Part shown: positions 1 to 6,813 of the stretch, in pieces
Layout of the letters: the number at the start of each line of letters is the position of its first letter
How positions within the stretch are numbered: position 1 is the stretch's first letter
From: Firmicutes bacterium UBA4845
GTDB lineage: Bacteria; Bacillota; Clostridia; Tissierellales; Sedimentibacteraceae
Direction: 5' to 3'
Length of the DNA stretch: 24,689 nucleotides
Assembly: GCA_002399975.1 (NCBI GenBank)
Contig: DHER01000130.1
Coordinates: 1 to 24,689, forward strand
Translations under genes and position numbers: made by a program
The notes under the pieces: generated by a model
Database searches by the model: none
What the model was told of the DNA's origin: nothing
The model's input: only the letters and a program-made list of their open reading frames with translations

Positions 1-9
1 TATTGTCAA
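1..9 (-). promoter_or_regulatory. Fourth tandem promoter, -35 box only (cut by window edge)
   Basis: The minus strand reads TTGACA at 9-4, in the same ATTGACAAT context as the three complete promoters to its right. Its -10 box would lie beyond base 1. I include it because the array repeats at shrinking intervals: the -35 boxes sit at 265, 148, 64 and 4, giving steps of 117, 84 and 60. Confidence 0.5.
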
Positions 10-17
10 TGTTCTTT

Positions 18-34
18 GCTGTCTCTTAGACAGC
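18..34 (-). other. Leader hairpin between tandem promoters
   Basis: A perfect 7-bp inverted repeat, GCTGTCT/AGACAGC (18-24 and 28-34), with a 3-base loop, lies just downstream of the -10 box of the third promoter. Weaker CTGTC/GACAG pairings occur at the same relative place behind the second promoter (92-96 with 113-117), and GCTG/CAGC behind the first (217-220 with 232-235). It has no T-run, so it is probably leader structure rather than a terminator. Confidence 0.4.
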
Positions 35-40
35 TTGACC

Positions 41-69
41 AGTTTAACACATTTCTTAAATGTTGTCAA
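41..69 (-). promoter_or_regulatory. Third tandem promoter (probable rRNA-type)
   Basis: The minus strand reads TTGACA (69-64), a 17-base spacer, then TAAACT (46-41). The -35 box is preceded by an A-rich run ending AATACCAA that is shared with the first promoter. Transcription would run towards base 1, starting near position 34. Confidence 0.7.
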
Positions 70-124
70 TTGGTATTTTTTAGAATGTTTTCTGTCTCTG
101 CTCTTCAGTTTTGACAGCTTTATT

Positions 125-153
125 AGATTATCACAATCAAGTGAGATTGTCAA
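125..153 (-). promoter_or_regulatory. Second tandem promoter (probable rRNA-type)
   Basis: The minus strand reads TTGACA (153-148), a 17-base spacer, then TAATCT (130-125). An A-rich tract resembling an UP element lies upstream at 154-175. Downstream, the AAAGCTGTC start region matches that of the other copies. Confidence 0.72.
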
Positions 154-241
154 CTAATTTTTTACTTATTTTTTTAATGTACAGTTTAGCAATAATATTA
201 TGGCTCACTGTATACTGCTGCCCCTTTGGAACAGCTTGATT

Positions 242-270
242 AGTCTACCATACCTCATTAATATTGTCAA
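242..270 (-). promoter_or_regulatory. First tandem promoter (probable rRNA-type)
   Basis: The minus strand reads TTGACA (270-265), a 17-base spacer, then TAGACT (247-242). An A-tract ending AATACCAA lies immediately upstream (271-286). This is the first of four repeated promoters behind lysS. All complete copies share the 17-base spacing and a CAAGCTGT-like start region. lysS directly followed by an rRNA operon is a known Firmicutes arrangement (rrnJ of Bacillus subtilis), so I infer that these drive an rrn operon off the left edge. Confidence 0.72.
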
Positions 271-340
271 TTGGTATTTTTTTCTAGTTGGCATGCTTGT
301 ACAAAAAATATAACAGGAAACAAAACAATATTCTATATTA

Positions 341-384
341 TATTATAAGGACACTTCCAACTTCTTGAAAGTGTCCTTATAATA
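341..384 (-). terminator. Hairpin terminator behind lysS
   Basis: A perfect 16-bp inverted repeat (341-356 with 369-384) encloses a 12-base loop and begins 15 bases after the lysS stop codon. The stem contains AAGGACACTT/AAGTGTCCTT. Reading leftwards it is followed by an A/T-rich tail, TATAATATAG, rather than a clean T-run. It probably isolates lysS from the promoters at 1-270. Confidence 0.6.
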
Positions 385-398
385 CTTATACCGCTAAA

Positions 399-1874
399 TT
401 AATCTAATGGCTTCATCGTGGGGAATAATATTATATCACGAATTGTTGGTTGATTAGTTATTAGCATTATTACTCTATCAACACCGATACCAAGGCCGCC
501 TGTTGGGGGGAGCCCTACTTCCACCGCATTTATAAAGTCGTTATCCATCATGTGCGCTTCATCATCCCCTGCTTCCTTTTGTCTCAACTGTTCCTCAAAT
601 CTTTTCCTTTGATCTAGGGGGTCATTTAACTCTGAAAACGCATTGGCAATTTCCCATGTATTTGCATAAGCTTCAAATCTGTCAGTAAGCCTGGGGTCCT
701 GTACGTTTCTTTTGGCAAGTGGCGATATTTCAACAGGATGATGAGTAACAAATGTAGGCTGCTCTAAATGCTCTTCACAGAATTCTTCAAACAGTTGGCT
801 GATCACATGGCCTCTTGTCATAAGAGGTTTAATTTCTAAGCCTTTTCGCTTGGCTACTTCTATAGCTTCTTCATCTGTATTAATAAGATCAAAATCAACA
901 CCCGTATATTCTTTTACCATATCCTGCATCTTTACTCTTCTCCAAGGAGGTGTAAAATCAATAATCTTTCCTTGGAACTCTATTTTTGCTGTACCTCTAA
1001 CCTTTTTTGCCACATAGAATACTATATTTTCTGTCAGCGTCATCATATCGTGGAAATCAGCATATGGTTTGTAAACTTCCATAGCCGTATATTCCGGATT
1101 ATGATTACTGTCCATTCCTTCATTCCTGAACATTTTACCCATTTCATAAACGCCGTTACCTAATCCGCCTACTACAAGCCTTTTTAAAAACAGTTCATTC
1201 GCAATACGCATATACATGTCTATATCAAGTGTATTGTGATGTGTTACAAACGGCCTGGCATTAGCACCGCCTGCTATAGGACTAAGTATTGGAGTTTCTA
1301 CTTCCAGATAACCTTCACCATCCAGGTATTCTCTAATGCCTTTTATTATTTTATTGCGCATTATAAATATATCTTTTATTTCAGGGTTCACTATCAGGTC
1401 AACATATCTTTGCCTATACCTTAAATCTGGATCCTTAAGACCGTGAAACTTTTCCGGCAATGTCTGCAGTGACTTAGAAAGAAGTTTAACCTCTTCTGCC
1501 CTTATGGAAATTTCACCTGTCCTCGTTTTGAATATTTTCCCTTTTACTCCTATAATATCTCCTATGTCATATGTCTTCAGCCATTTATATTCTTCTTCGC
1601 CTATTGCATCTTGCTTAGCGAACATTTGAATTTTTCCTAAATGATCCTGTATATCATAAAATCCTGCCTTGCCCTGGCCTCGCCTTGACATAATTCTTCC
1701 GGCTATAGAAACAAATTTACTTTCCAACTCATCATAATTATCTTTTATATATTGAGAATTTGAAGTAACTTCATACTTGGATACTTTATAAGGATCCCTG
1801 CCTGCATTTACCAGGTCTTTTAATTTATCAATCCTCACCTGTCTCAAATCTCCGGAATTTTGTTGTTCACTCAC
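399..1874 (-). CDS. lysS: Lysyl-tRNA synthetase, class II
   Basis: This enzyme charges tRNA-Lys with lysine using ATP in the cytoplasm. The 491-residue product has the usual bacterial length and layout. An OB-fold anticodon-binding domain spans about residues 55-150 (VSIAGRIMSRRGQGKAGFYD). A class II catalytic core follows, with motif 1 around RYVDLI to LEVETPIL, motif 2 at MGKMFRNEGMDSNHNPEYTAME and motif 3 at GLGIGVDRVIML near the C-terminus. The start is a GTG at 1874-1872, preceded by AAGGTGG about ten bases upstream, and no in-frame ATG fits better. It lies 39 bases behind greA and is probably cotranscribed with it. The order dusB-greA-lysS is common in Firmicutes. Identification is secure. 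Confidence 0.98.
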   Translation of the reverse strand: MSEQQNSGDLRQVRIDKLKDLVNAGRDPYKVSKYEVTSNSQYIKDNYDELESKFVSIAGRIMSRRGQGKAGFYDIQDHLGKIQMFAKQDAIGEEEYKWLKTYDIGDIIGVKGKIFKTRTGEISIRAEEVKLLSKSLQTLPEKFHGLKDPDLRYRQRYVDLIVNPEIKDIFIMRNKIIKGIREYLDGEGYLEVETPILSPIAGGANARPFVTHHNTLDIDMYMRIANELFLKRLVVGGLGNGVYEMGKMFRNEGMDSNHNPEYTAMEVYKPYADFHDMMTLTENIVFYVAKKVRGTAKIEFQGKIIDFTPPWRRVKMQDMVKEYTGVDFDLINTDEEAIEVAKRKGLEIKPLMTRGHVISQLFEEFCEEHLEQPTFVTHHPVEISPLAKRNVQDPRLTDRFEAYANTWEIANAFSELNDPLDQRKRFEEQLRQKEAGDDEAHMMDNDFINAVEVGLPPTGGLGIGVDRVIMLITNQPTIRDIILFPTMKPLD

Positions 1875-1913
1875 CTCTACACCACCTTATCATATGTTAC
1901 AAATTTAATTCAC

Positions 1914-2384
1914 TTATATCGTAAGTATTTCATATTTTATCATATCACCTGCCGGAGATGCAACCTCAATTATTTCGCCTGTTTTTTTTCCTAGCAGAGC
2001 CTTACCGAGAGGTGACACATTAGATATCTTCCCTTTGAACGGGTCTGCCTCAGCGGAACCCACAATCGTATATTCCATAGTTTCATCAAATTCCAAATCC
2101 TTTATAGTGACCTTGGATCCTACATCAACAACCCCCTTTTTAGTACCGGCCTTTATAACTATAGCATTTTTAATCATCTGTTCAATCTTTGCAATACGTC
2201 CCTCAACGTTTGCCTGCTCATTTTTTGCTTCATCATATTCAGCGTTTTCGCTAATGTCTCCAAAAGCCAAAGCTGCTTTAATTTTTGCTGATACTTCTTT
2301 ACGCCTTACAATTTTTAAATATTCCAGTTCCTTTTCTAATTCTTCCAAACCCTCTGCCGTAATCAAAGTTTCATTATTTTTCAT
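1914..2384 (-). CDS. greA: Transcription elongation factor GreA
   Basis: GreA rescues backtracked RNA polymerase by entering its secondary channel and stimulating cleavage of the transcript 3' end. The 156-residue product has the full architecture. An N-terminal antiparallel coiled coil covers residues 1-75, and its tip motif GDISENAEYDEAK (about 42-54) carries the acidic Asp and Glu residues that act at the polymerase active site. The C-terminal FKBP-like domain starts near residue 82 and includes PLGKALLGKKTGE, a family signature. The ATG at 2384 follows AAGGAG at a suitable distance. A consensus promoter lies 150 bases upstream, so greA-lysS probably forms its own transcription unit, with possible read-through from dusB. 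Confidence 0.98.
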   Translation of the reverse strand: MKNNETLITAEGLEELEKELEYLKIVRRKEVSAKIKAALAFGDISENAEYDEAKNEQANVEGRIAKIEQMIKNAIVIKAGTKKGVVDVGSKVTIKDLEFDETMEYTIVGSAEADPFKGKISNVSPLGKALLGKKTGEIIEVASPAGDMIKYEILTI

Positions 2385-2536
2385 ACCTATTACTCCTTAT
2401 AATAATGTTGCTTGTTACAAAATTAATGCCTTTTACCGTACATATTATTATGTAAAGCTTGTAATGTTTAATTTATTGTATTATAAATTTAATATAATAT
2501 GATAATTTGATAACAAATCTTCTAATTAATTAAAAT

Positions 2537-2565
2537 ATTATAATCAAGTAAATTAAAAATGTCAA
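2537..2565 (-). promoter_or_regulatory. Consensus promoter for greA-lysS
   Basis: The minus strand reads TTGACA (2565-2560), a 17-base spacer and TATAAT (2542-2537), a perfect vegetative consensus. The start would fall near 2530, leaving a leader of about 145 bases before greA. The leader is very AT-rich and I see no riboswitch or strong hairpin in it. Confidence 0.85.
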
Positions 2566-2647
2566 GAAGTTTTGCCTATTCCTGTCTGTTATAATTTGTA
2601 TAGTTTTTCCAATTATTCTGTTATTCTTTTCTTCCTAATTATTCTAA

Positions 2648-3637
2648 TTATAAGTTTTCACTAATTTTTACATATTCGTCTAAAACACCACATAATTCAT
2701 TTAATTTGGTAATTTTATTAATCTTAGTTTTTGTTTTAGAAGAATTTTTCATTCCTTTCATGTACCATGAAGTAAATTTACGCATTTCCAATACTGCAAT
2801 TTTTTCGTCTATTTCGCCGGTGAGCATCAAAGCATGTCTTTTGATCATTTCTATTTTATCGCTGGGAGAAGGCTCATAAAAATCATAATCATCATTTAAT
2901 ATCTTAACAATATTCATAATAAGCCATGGATTGCCCAAAGCCCCTCTGGCGATCATCACACTGTCACAACCTGTAGTTTTCAGCATTTTAACAGCATCTT
3001 GAGGTGTAAAAATATCACCATTTCCAACTACAGGTATATTTACATTTTCTTTTACTTTTCTAATTATATTATAATCTGCCTTTCCTGAATAAAATTGTTC
3101 TCTTGTCCTGCCGTGAACTGCAACCATGTCGGCACCGTTGTATTCTAATACCTTTGCAAATTCTACGGCATTGATGCTGCCTGAATCCCATCCGGATCTG
3201 ATTTTAACTGAAACAGGTTTTGTAGAAATTTTTTTAATTTTATTGATAATTTTCCCCGCCAGTTCCGGAGATTTCATCAAAGCGCTTCCGTCCCCATTTT
3301 TAACTATTTTAGGAGTTGGACATCCCATATTGACGTCTACTATATCAATATCTTTTCTTTCATTTATATAATTTTCTGTTACATAAGACATAATTTCAGG
3401 ATCACTGCCGAATATCTGAATAGCTACAGGCCTGTTTTTCTTATTGATTTTCATGAGTTTTTTTGTTTTAACATCTTTATAATATAGCCCCTTTGCACTT
3501 ACCATTTCAGTATATACAAGTCCTGCACCCATCTCCTTGCATATTGTCCTGTATGTAACATCCGTAACTCCGGCCATAGGTGCCAGGATTACCTTTGATT
3601 TTAATTCAACATTACCAATCTTAAGCATTTTTTTCAT
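2648..3637 (-). CDS. dusB: tRNA-dihydrouridine synthase B
   Basis: This flavin enzyme reduces uridine to dihydrouridine in the tRNA D-loop region using NADPH. The 329-residue product begins with the family pattern KVILAPMAGVTDVTYR (about residues 15-30), which lines the FMN site of the TIM barrel. The catalytic cysteine is C106 in NMGCPTPKIVKNGDGSALM. VAVHGRTREQFYSGKADY and GDIFTPQDA follow, and MIARGALGNPWL is the phosphate-binding end of the barrel. The C-terminal helical domain binds tRNA. The start overlaps the end of the biotin-ligase gene by 17 bases, which suggests translational coupling. An ATG three codons in (3628) is an alternative start. I see no distinct terminator after the gene. 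Confidence 0.95.
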   Translation of the reverse strand: MKKMLKIGNVELKSKVILAPMAGVTDVTYRTICKEMGAGLVYTEMVSAKGLYYKDVKTKKLMKINKKNRPVAIQIFGSDPEIMSYVTENYINERKDIDIVDVNMGCPTPKIVKNGDGSALMKSPELAGKIINKIKKISTKPVSVKIRSGWDSGSINAVEFAKVLEYNGADMVAVHGRTREQFYSGKADYNIIRKVKENVNIPVVGNGDIFTPQDAVKMLKTTGCDSVMIARGALGNPWLIMNIVKILNDDYDFYEPSPSDKIEMIKRHALMLTGEIDEKIAVLEMRKFTSWYMKGMKNSSKTKTKINKITKLNELCGVLDEYVKISENL

Positions 3638-4424
3638 ATTTGATGATTGTTTCTCCCGGAATTAATATCTCGTCATTTCCTTTTTCATTTTTTACAATAA
3701 GGCGGCCTTCAGAGTCAATACCTTTTGCATAAACTTTCCTTCTGGATTTTTTCCCCTTATTTGTTACTTCAATTGTTTTACCAAAAATAATTAAATTTCT
3801 ATTGTATATGTCTATGGCACTTTCAACCGAATTATCATATATTAACTGAATATAATATTTTTCAAATTTATTTAGCACTTCTCCGATAAGCACTTCCCTG
3901 TCAATTTGTACACCAGTTTCAACCATTAAAGAAGTAGCTGTATGTGGCGTTTTCCCGTTTAACTCCAATTCTTCTTTGTTCATATTTGCGTTAATTCCCA
4001 ACGATATAATAACACCGCCGGTATTTTTAACCACAAACTGGCTGCTTATTGAAGAAACTTTTTCGCCTCTTATTAAAATATCATTGGGCCATTTTATTTT
4101 TAAGTCAATATCATAAAGACTGTTTAAAGCTTCAAACAATGATGTACAGCCAATAAAATCAAATTTTGATATTGAAAGATTACTAGTGGCAGGCTTAAAA
4201 ATTATGCTTAAATATATATTTTTATTCGGATAACAAATCCATCGGCTGCCTGTTCTTACATCCCATTTTAGTTGATTTTCCGACAAAACCACAGTACCTT
4301 CAGGACATGTGTTAAATATGCTTCTTGATTTTGAATATGTTGAATCCAATGACTCATATTGTATTATTGTGCGTCCGACTATTTTAGTATTCAAACAATC
4401 ATTTATCCTGTTTAAATCATACAT
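3621..4424 (-). CDS. Divergent HTH-less biotin-protein ligase homologue
   Basis: This is a BirA/LplA-fold ligase of 267 residues without the N-terminal repressor helix-turn-helix. In the family, such enzymes activate biotin with ATP and attach it to carboxyl carrier proteins. Retained features are KWPNDI with K111, SLGINAN, and a C-terminal SH3-like domain ending GNDEILIPGE. Several signature sites differ from the usual family. DSTN reads DSTY. The GRGRRGR biotin/AMP loop aligns to WDVRTGS (about residues 54-60). KVAGILVE reads KVSSISSQ. The start is set at the ATG at 4424 because AGGTGA sits four bases before it. A longer frame opens at 4472 but overlaps the upstream gene and has no such site. 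It lies between the aminotransferase and dusB. The fold is certain; biotin activity is likely but not assured. Confidence 0.82.
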   Translation of the reverse strand: MYDLNRINDCLNTKIVGRTIIQYESLDSTYSKSRSIFNTCPEGTVVLSENQLKWDVRTGSRWICYPNKNIYLSIIFKPATSNLSISKFDFIGCTSLFEALNSLYDIDLKIKWPNDILIRGEKVSSISSQFVVKNTGGVIISLGINANMNKEELELNGKTPHTATSLMVETGVQIDREVLIGEVLNKFEKYYIQLIYDNSVESAIDIYNRNLIIFGKTIEVTNKGKKSRRKVYAKGIDSEGRLIVKNEKGNDEILIPGETIIKYEKNA

Positions 4425-4449
4425 TATATCACCTAATAAATATGCCTGA

Positions 4450-5523
4450 TTAAGAGATGGACAGTATGTCATCTATTGTCATCAACAAATCTTTGACATT
4501 ATCAACGGTCAAATCTGCCATATGGGCAATCCTGAATGTTTTTTCTTTTAAGCGGCCATACCCGTTTGATATGACAAAGCCTCGTTTACTCAATTCTGTA
4601 TTTAATGATTTGACGTTTATACCTTTTGTATTTTTCACTGTAGTTAAGGTTACTGAAGCATTTTTTTCATCGGGAAACAGTTCAAAATTCCTTTTGGCCC
4701 ATTTTCTTGTATATTCTGCCATTTCAAGATGTCTCTTAAACCGGTTTTCAAGCCCTTCCTCTATAATACGGTCAAGCTGATAATCCAAAGCAAACATAAG
4801 CGACAGGTTAGGAGTTGAAGGATATTGATAGTCTTTTTTCTTGATTGTATCGTAAAGTTTTACCAGATCCAAATAATATCCTCTGTTTTTAACTGTCCTT
4901 GCTCTTTCTACAGCTTTGTCGGATATTGTGCAAATTGCCAGTCCCGGAGGCAGTCCCAAAGCTTTTTGAGAAGAAGTTATACAGATATCTATACCAAGTT
5001 TATCTACTTCTATTTTAACTCCTCCTGCAGAACTTACAGCATCTACGCAATAAATAATATTCGGGTACTTTCTAACAACCTTGCTTATTTCCTCTATGGA
5101 ATTCATAACACCTGTTGAAGTTTCATTGTGAGTTATTGTTACTAAATCGTAGTTGCCAGTGGACAATACTTCATCCACCATCTTAGGTGTCGTTATGCTT
5201 CCCGGCTCCGACTTGAACAAATCTGCCGGCACACAGTTTGAAATGGCCATTTCATGCCATCTATCACCAAATGCCCCTATTGAAAAAATTGCGGCCTTAT
5301 GTTTTGTGCAGCAGCGTACCGCCGCCTCCATCAACCCGCTTCCAGAGGATGTTGAAAGCAAAATTTCATTTTCGGTATAAAAAAGCTTCCTTAACTTATC
5401 GGATATATTTCTTTGAAGCTGTGATGCTTCCACGCTTCTGTGCCCTATCATGGGAGAAGCCATTTTATTTAAAACATCTTCTCTTACTTCAATAGGACCC
5501 GGAATGAATAATTTTGTGTGCAT
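4450..5523 (-). CDS. Class V (serine-pyruvate/alanine-glyoxylate type) aminotransferase
   Basis: This is a fold-type I PLP enzyme of 357 residues, related to serine-pyruvate and alanine-glyoxylate aminotransferases and to PucG. It starts KLFIPGPIEVREDVL, the usual opening of the group. SSGSGLMEA (about 59-67) makes the PLP-phosphate loop. HNETSTG and VDAVSSAGG (D161) contact the cofactor, and K187 in SSQKALGLPPGLA forms the Schiff base. The C-terminal small domain ends RIAHMADLTVDNV. The ATG at 5523 has GGAGGA five bases upstream. A longer frame reaches 5586, but that start would sit on the -35 box of the promoter. It is the first gene of the unit that continues into the biotin-ligase homologue (25-base gap) and dusB. 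The exact amino donor is unknown. Confidence 0.9.
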   Translation of the reverse strand: MHTKLFIPGPIEVREDVLNKMASPMIGHRSVEASQLQRNISDKLRKLFYTENEILLSTSSGSGLMEAAVRCCTKHKAAIFSIGAFGDRWHEMAISNCVPADLFKSEPGSITTPKMVDEVLSTGNYDLVTITHNETSTGVMNSIEEISKVVRKYPNIIYCVDAVSSAGGVKIEVDKLGIDICITSSQKALGLPPGLAICTISDKAVERARTVKNRGYYLDLVKLYDTIKKKDYQYPSTPNLSLMFALDYQLDRIIEEGLENRFKRHLEMAEYTRKWAKRNFELFPDEKNASVTLTTVKNTKGINVKSLNTELSKRGFVISNGYGRLKEKTFRIAHMADLTVDNVKDLLMTIDDILSIS

Positions 5524-5557
5524 ATAATCCTCCACGCTTTCAAAAATATTTGTATGA

Positions 5558-5586
5558 AGTATATACCCTAATAAATTAAGTGTCAA
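5558..5586 (-). promoter_or_regulatory. Promoter of the aminotransferase-ligase-dusB unit
   Basis: The minus strand reads TTGACA (5586-5581), 17 bases, then TATACT (5563-5558). The predicted start near 5551 leaves a 28-base leader before the ATG at 5523. This supports the shorter aminotransferase start. Confidence 0.82.
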
Positions 5587-5621
5587 GAATAATTGCCGCA
5601 GGTCATTTGATAATATTGCTG

Positions 5622-5651
5622 TTTGTTTAATTTATTAATAAATTAAACAAA
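5622..5651. repeat. 30-bp perfect palindrome in the divergent intergenic region
   Basis: Every base from 5622 to 5636 pairs with its mirror from 5651 to 5637, and the outer part reads TTTGTTTAATTTA. It lies 36 bases upstream of the aminotransferase -35 box and ends 8 bases before the GntR-operon -35 box. It is only A/T except for one G-C pair on each side, so it is a poor terminator. A regulator site serving one or both divergent promoters is the likelier role. Confidence 0.7.
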
Positions 5652-5658
5652 TTAAATG

Positions 5659-5687
5659 TTGACAGCAAATTAATATTAGTGTATCAT
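5659..5687 (+). promoter_or_regulatory. Promoter of the gntR-ABC operon
   Basis: The plus strand reads TTGACA (5659-5664), a 17-base spacer and TATCAT (5682-5687). The start would be near 5694, inside the inverted repeat at 5681-5700. Confidence 0.8.
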
Positions 5688-5700
5688 ATAACTATGATAC
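5681..5700. promoter_or_regulatory. Probable GntR operator over the -10 box
   Basis: GTATCAT (5681-5687) and ATGATAC (5694-5700) form a perfect inverted repeat with a 6-base spacer. It covers the -10 box and the expected start point. Small GntR repressors of the YtrA group usually bind such a repeat in their own promoter, so autorepression is the natural reading. Confidence 0.65.
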
Positions 5701-5738
5701 TAATACTCTATTGCAGCATCGTAATTTAGGAGGTGGAC

Positions 5739-6110
5739 ATGGAATTCAACAATAATATACCCATATATATACAGGTTATGGAAAAAATCAAACAAAATAT
5801 TGTGTCAGGAAAATTAAAATTAGGCGTCAAGATGCCTTCTTCAAGAGATTATTCTGCACAATTGGGGATTAATTTCAATACGGTTGCAAGGGTTTATAAA
5901 GAAATGGAACTGGAGGAAATATTATTTACAAAAAGAGGTTTAGGAACATTCGTTACCAAATCACCAGAACGAATTAACCGTTTAAGGCACGAAATGGCAA
6001 AAAAACAAATTAATGCTTTCATAAACGGAATGCAAAAAATAGGATTTACAAAAAAAGATATGATAAAATTTATAGAAATGGAATTCAATAATCAAGAAAG
6101 GAATGAATAA
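5739..6110 (+). CDS. GntR-family (YtrA-type) transcriptional repressor
   Basis: This is a 123-residue DNA-binding protein. The winged helix-turn-helix covers about residues 5-73: IPIYIQVMEKIKQNIVSGKL is its first helix region, the SRDYSAQLGINFNTVARVYKEME stretch holds the recognition helix, and TKRGLGTFV is the wing. Only about 45 residues follow, too few for a FadR, HutC or MocR effector domain. That short helical tail defines the YtrA subfamily, which generally represses an adjacent ABC transporter. The ATG at 5739 has AGGAGG five bases upstream. A GTG two codons earlier lies on the ribosome site itself. Its stop codon lies just before the ATPase start. The ligand is unknown; in relatives it is often a cell-envelope stress or antibiotic signal. 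Confidence 0.9.
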   Translation: MEFNNNIPIYIQVMEKIKQNIVSGKLKLGVKMPSSRDYSAQLGINFNTVARVYKEMELEEILFTKRGLGTFVTKSPERINRLRHEMAKKQINAFINGMQKIGFTKKDMIKFIEMEFNNQERNE

Positions 6111-6111
6111 G

Positions 6112-6813
6112 ATGAACGAGCTATTAAAAATTCAGCACTTAAGTAAATATTACTATAATAAAAACGCTCTGAACGATGTAAATTTATCTTTAGAAAAAGG
6201 TAAAATATATGGGCTTCTCGGTCCTAACGGAAGCGGAAAAACTACATTGATGAAAATTATCGCAGGTCTTCACAAACAAACATCAGGAGAAGTTCTTTTA
6301 AATAATAGGCCTTTGTCGTACAAGACTAAAGCAAATATATCATATATGCCTACGGAAAACTTTTTCTATGATTCTTTTAAAGTTAAGGATATAGTTAAAT
6401 TTTATAGTGATATGTATGAAGATTTTCAGGTAGAAAGTGCTTTTAATACACTGGAAAAAATTAAAGTGGACCCTGAATTCAGTATATCTAAACTTTCTTC
6501 CGGATTGGTGGGAAAACTGAAAGTGGCACTTGCACTATCCAGAAATGTTGAACTGTATATGTTGGATGAACCTTTAAATGGAGTTGATGTACTATCCAGA
6601 GATGTAATTATAGACTTAATAACCCGTTCCTGTGGGGAAAATAAAGTTATTGTAGTATCTACACATTTAGTGAGTGAAATAGAAAAAATCCTTGACTCTC
6701 TCATATTTTTGAAAGATGGAACTATTGCACTTGCAGGTGATGCAGAAGAACTTCGAATGTCCAGATGCACATCTGTTGAAGGAATATACAAGGAGGTATT
6801 CGGAAATGATTAA
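6112..6813 (+). CDS. ABC transporter ATP-binding protein
   Basis: This is the cytoplasmic ATPase subunit, 233 residues. The Walker A loop is GPNGSGKTT (about residues 37-45). The signature motif is LSSGLVGK rather than LSGGQ. Walker B is ELYMLDEP, followed by LNGVDVLSRD as the D-loop, and the switch histidine is in VSTHLVSE. The ATG at 6112 stands nine bases after AAGGA. An in-frame ATG at 6103 lies directly on that site and is less likely. The gene ends eight bases into the permease gene, so the pair is translationally coupled. With the GntR gene upstream it forms a three-gene exporter operon of YtrA/CcmA type. The substrate cannot be read from the sequence. Confidence 0.93.
   Translation: MNELLKIQHLSKYYYNKNALNDVNLSLEKGKIYGLLGPNGSGKTTLMKIIAGLHKQTSGEVLLNNRPLSYKTKANISYMPTENFFYDSFKVKDIVKFYSDMYEDFQVESAFNTLEKIKVDPEFSISKLSSGLVGKLKVALALSRNVELYMLDEPLNGVDVLSRDVIIDLITRSCGENKVIVVSTHLVSEIEKILDSLIFLKDGTIALAGDAEELRMSRCTSVEGIYKEVFGND

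Noticed and set aside
1..290. Repeat units as a possible CRISPR array
   Set aside because: The units are degenerate, unevenly spaced, and each matches a -35/-10 promoter. There are no identical repeats with uniform spacers.
2035..2502. Plus-strand frame of 155 codons over greA
   Set aside because: It mirrors the greA coding strand, has Ser/Phe/Ala-rich low-complexity translation and no ribosome site; greA is certain.
2385..2647. Riboswitch or small RNA in the greA leader
   Set aside because: The stretch is almost pure A/T with one clear promoter and no stable or conserved structure that I could see.
4425..4472. Longer start for the biotin-ligase homologue
   Set aside because: It overlaps the aminotransferase end and has no ribosome site. 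The ATG at 4424 has AGGTGA and gives the usual HTH-less start.
5524..5586. Longer aminotransferase start giving 21 more residues
   Set aside because: It would begin on the -35 box of a good promoter and lacks a ribosome site. The ATG at 5523 has GGAGGA at the right distance and matches the family N-terminus.
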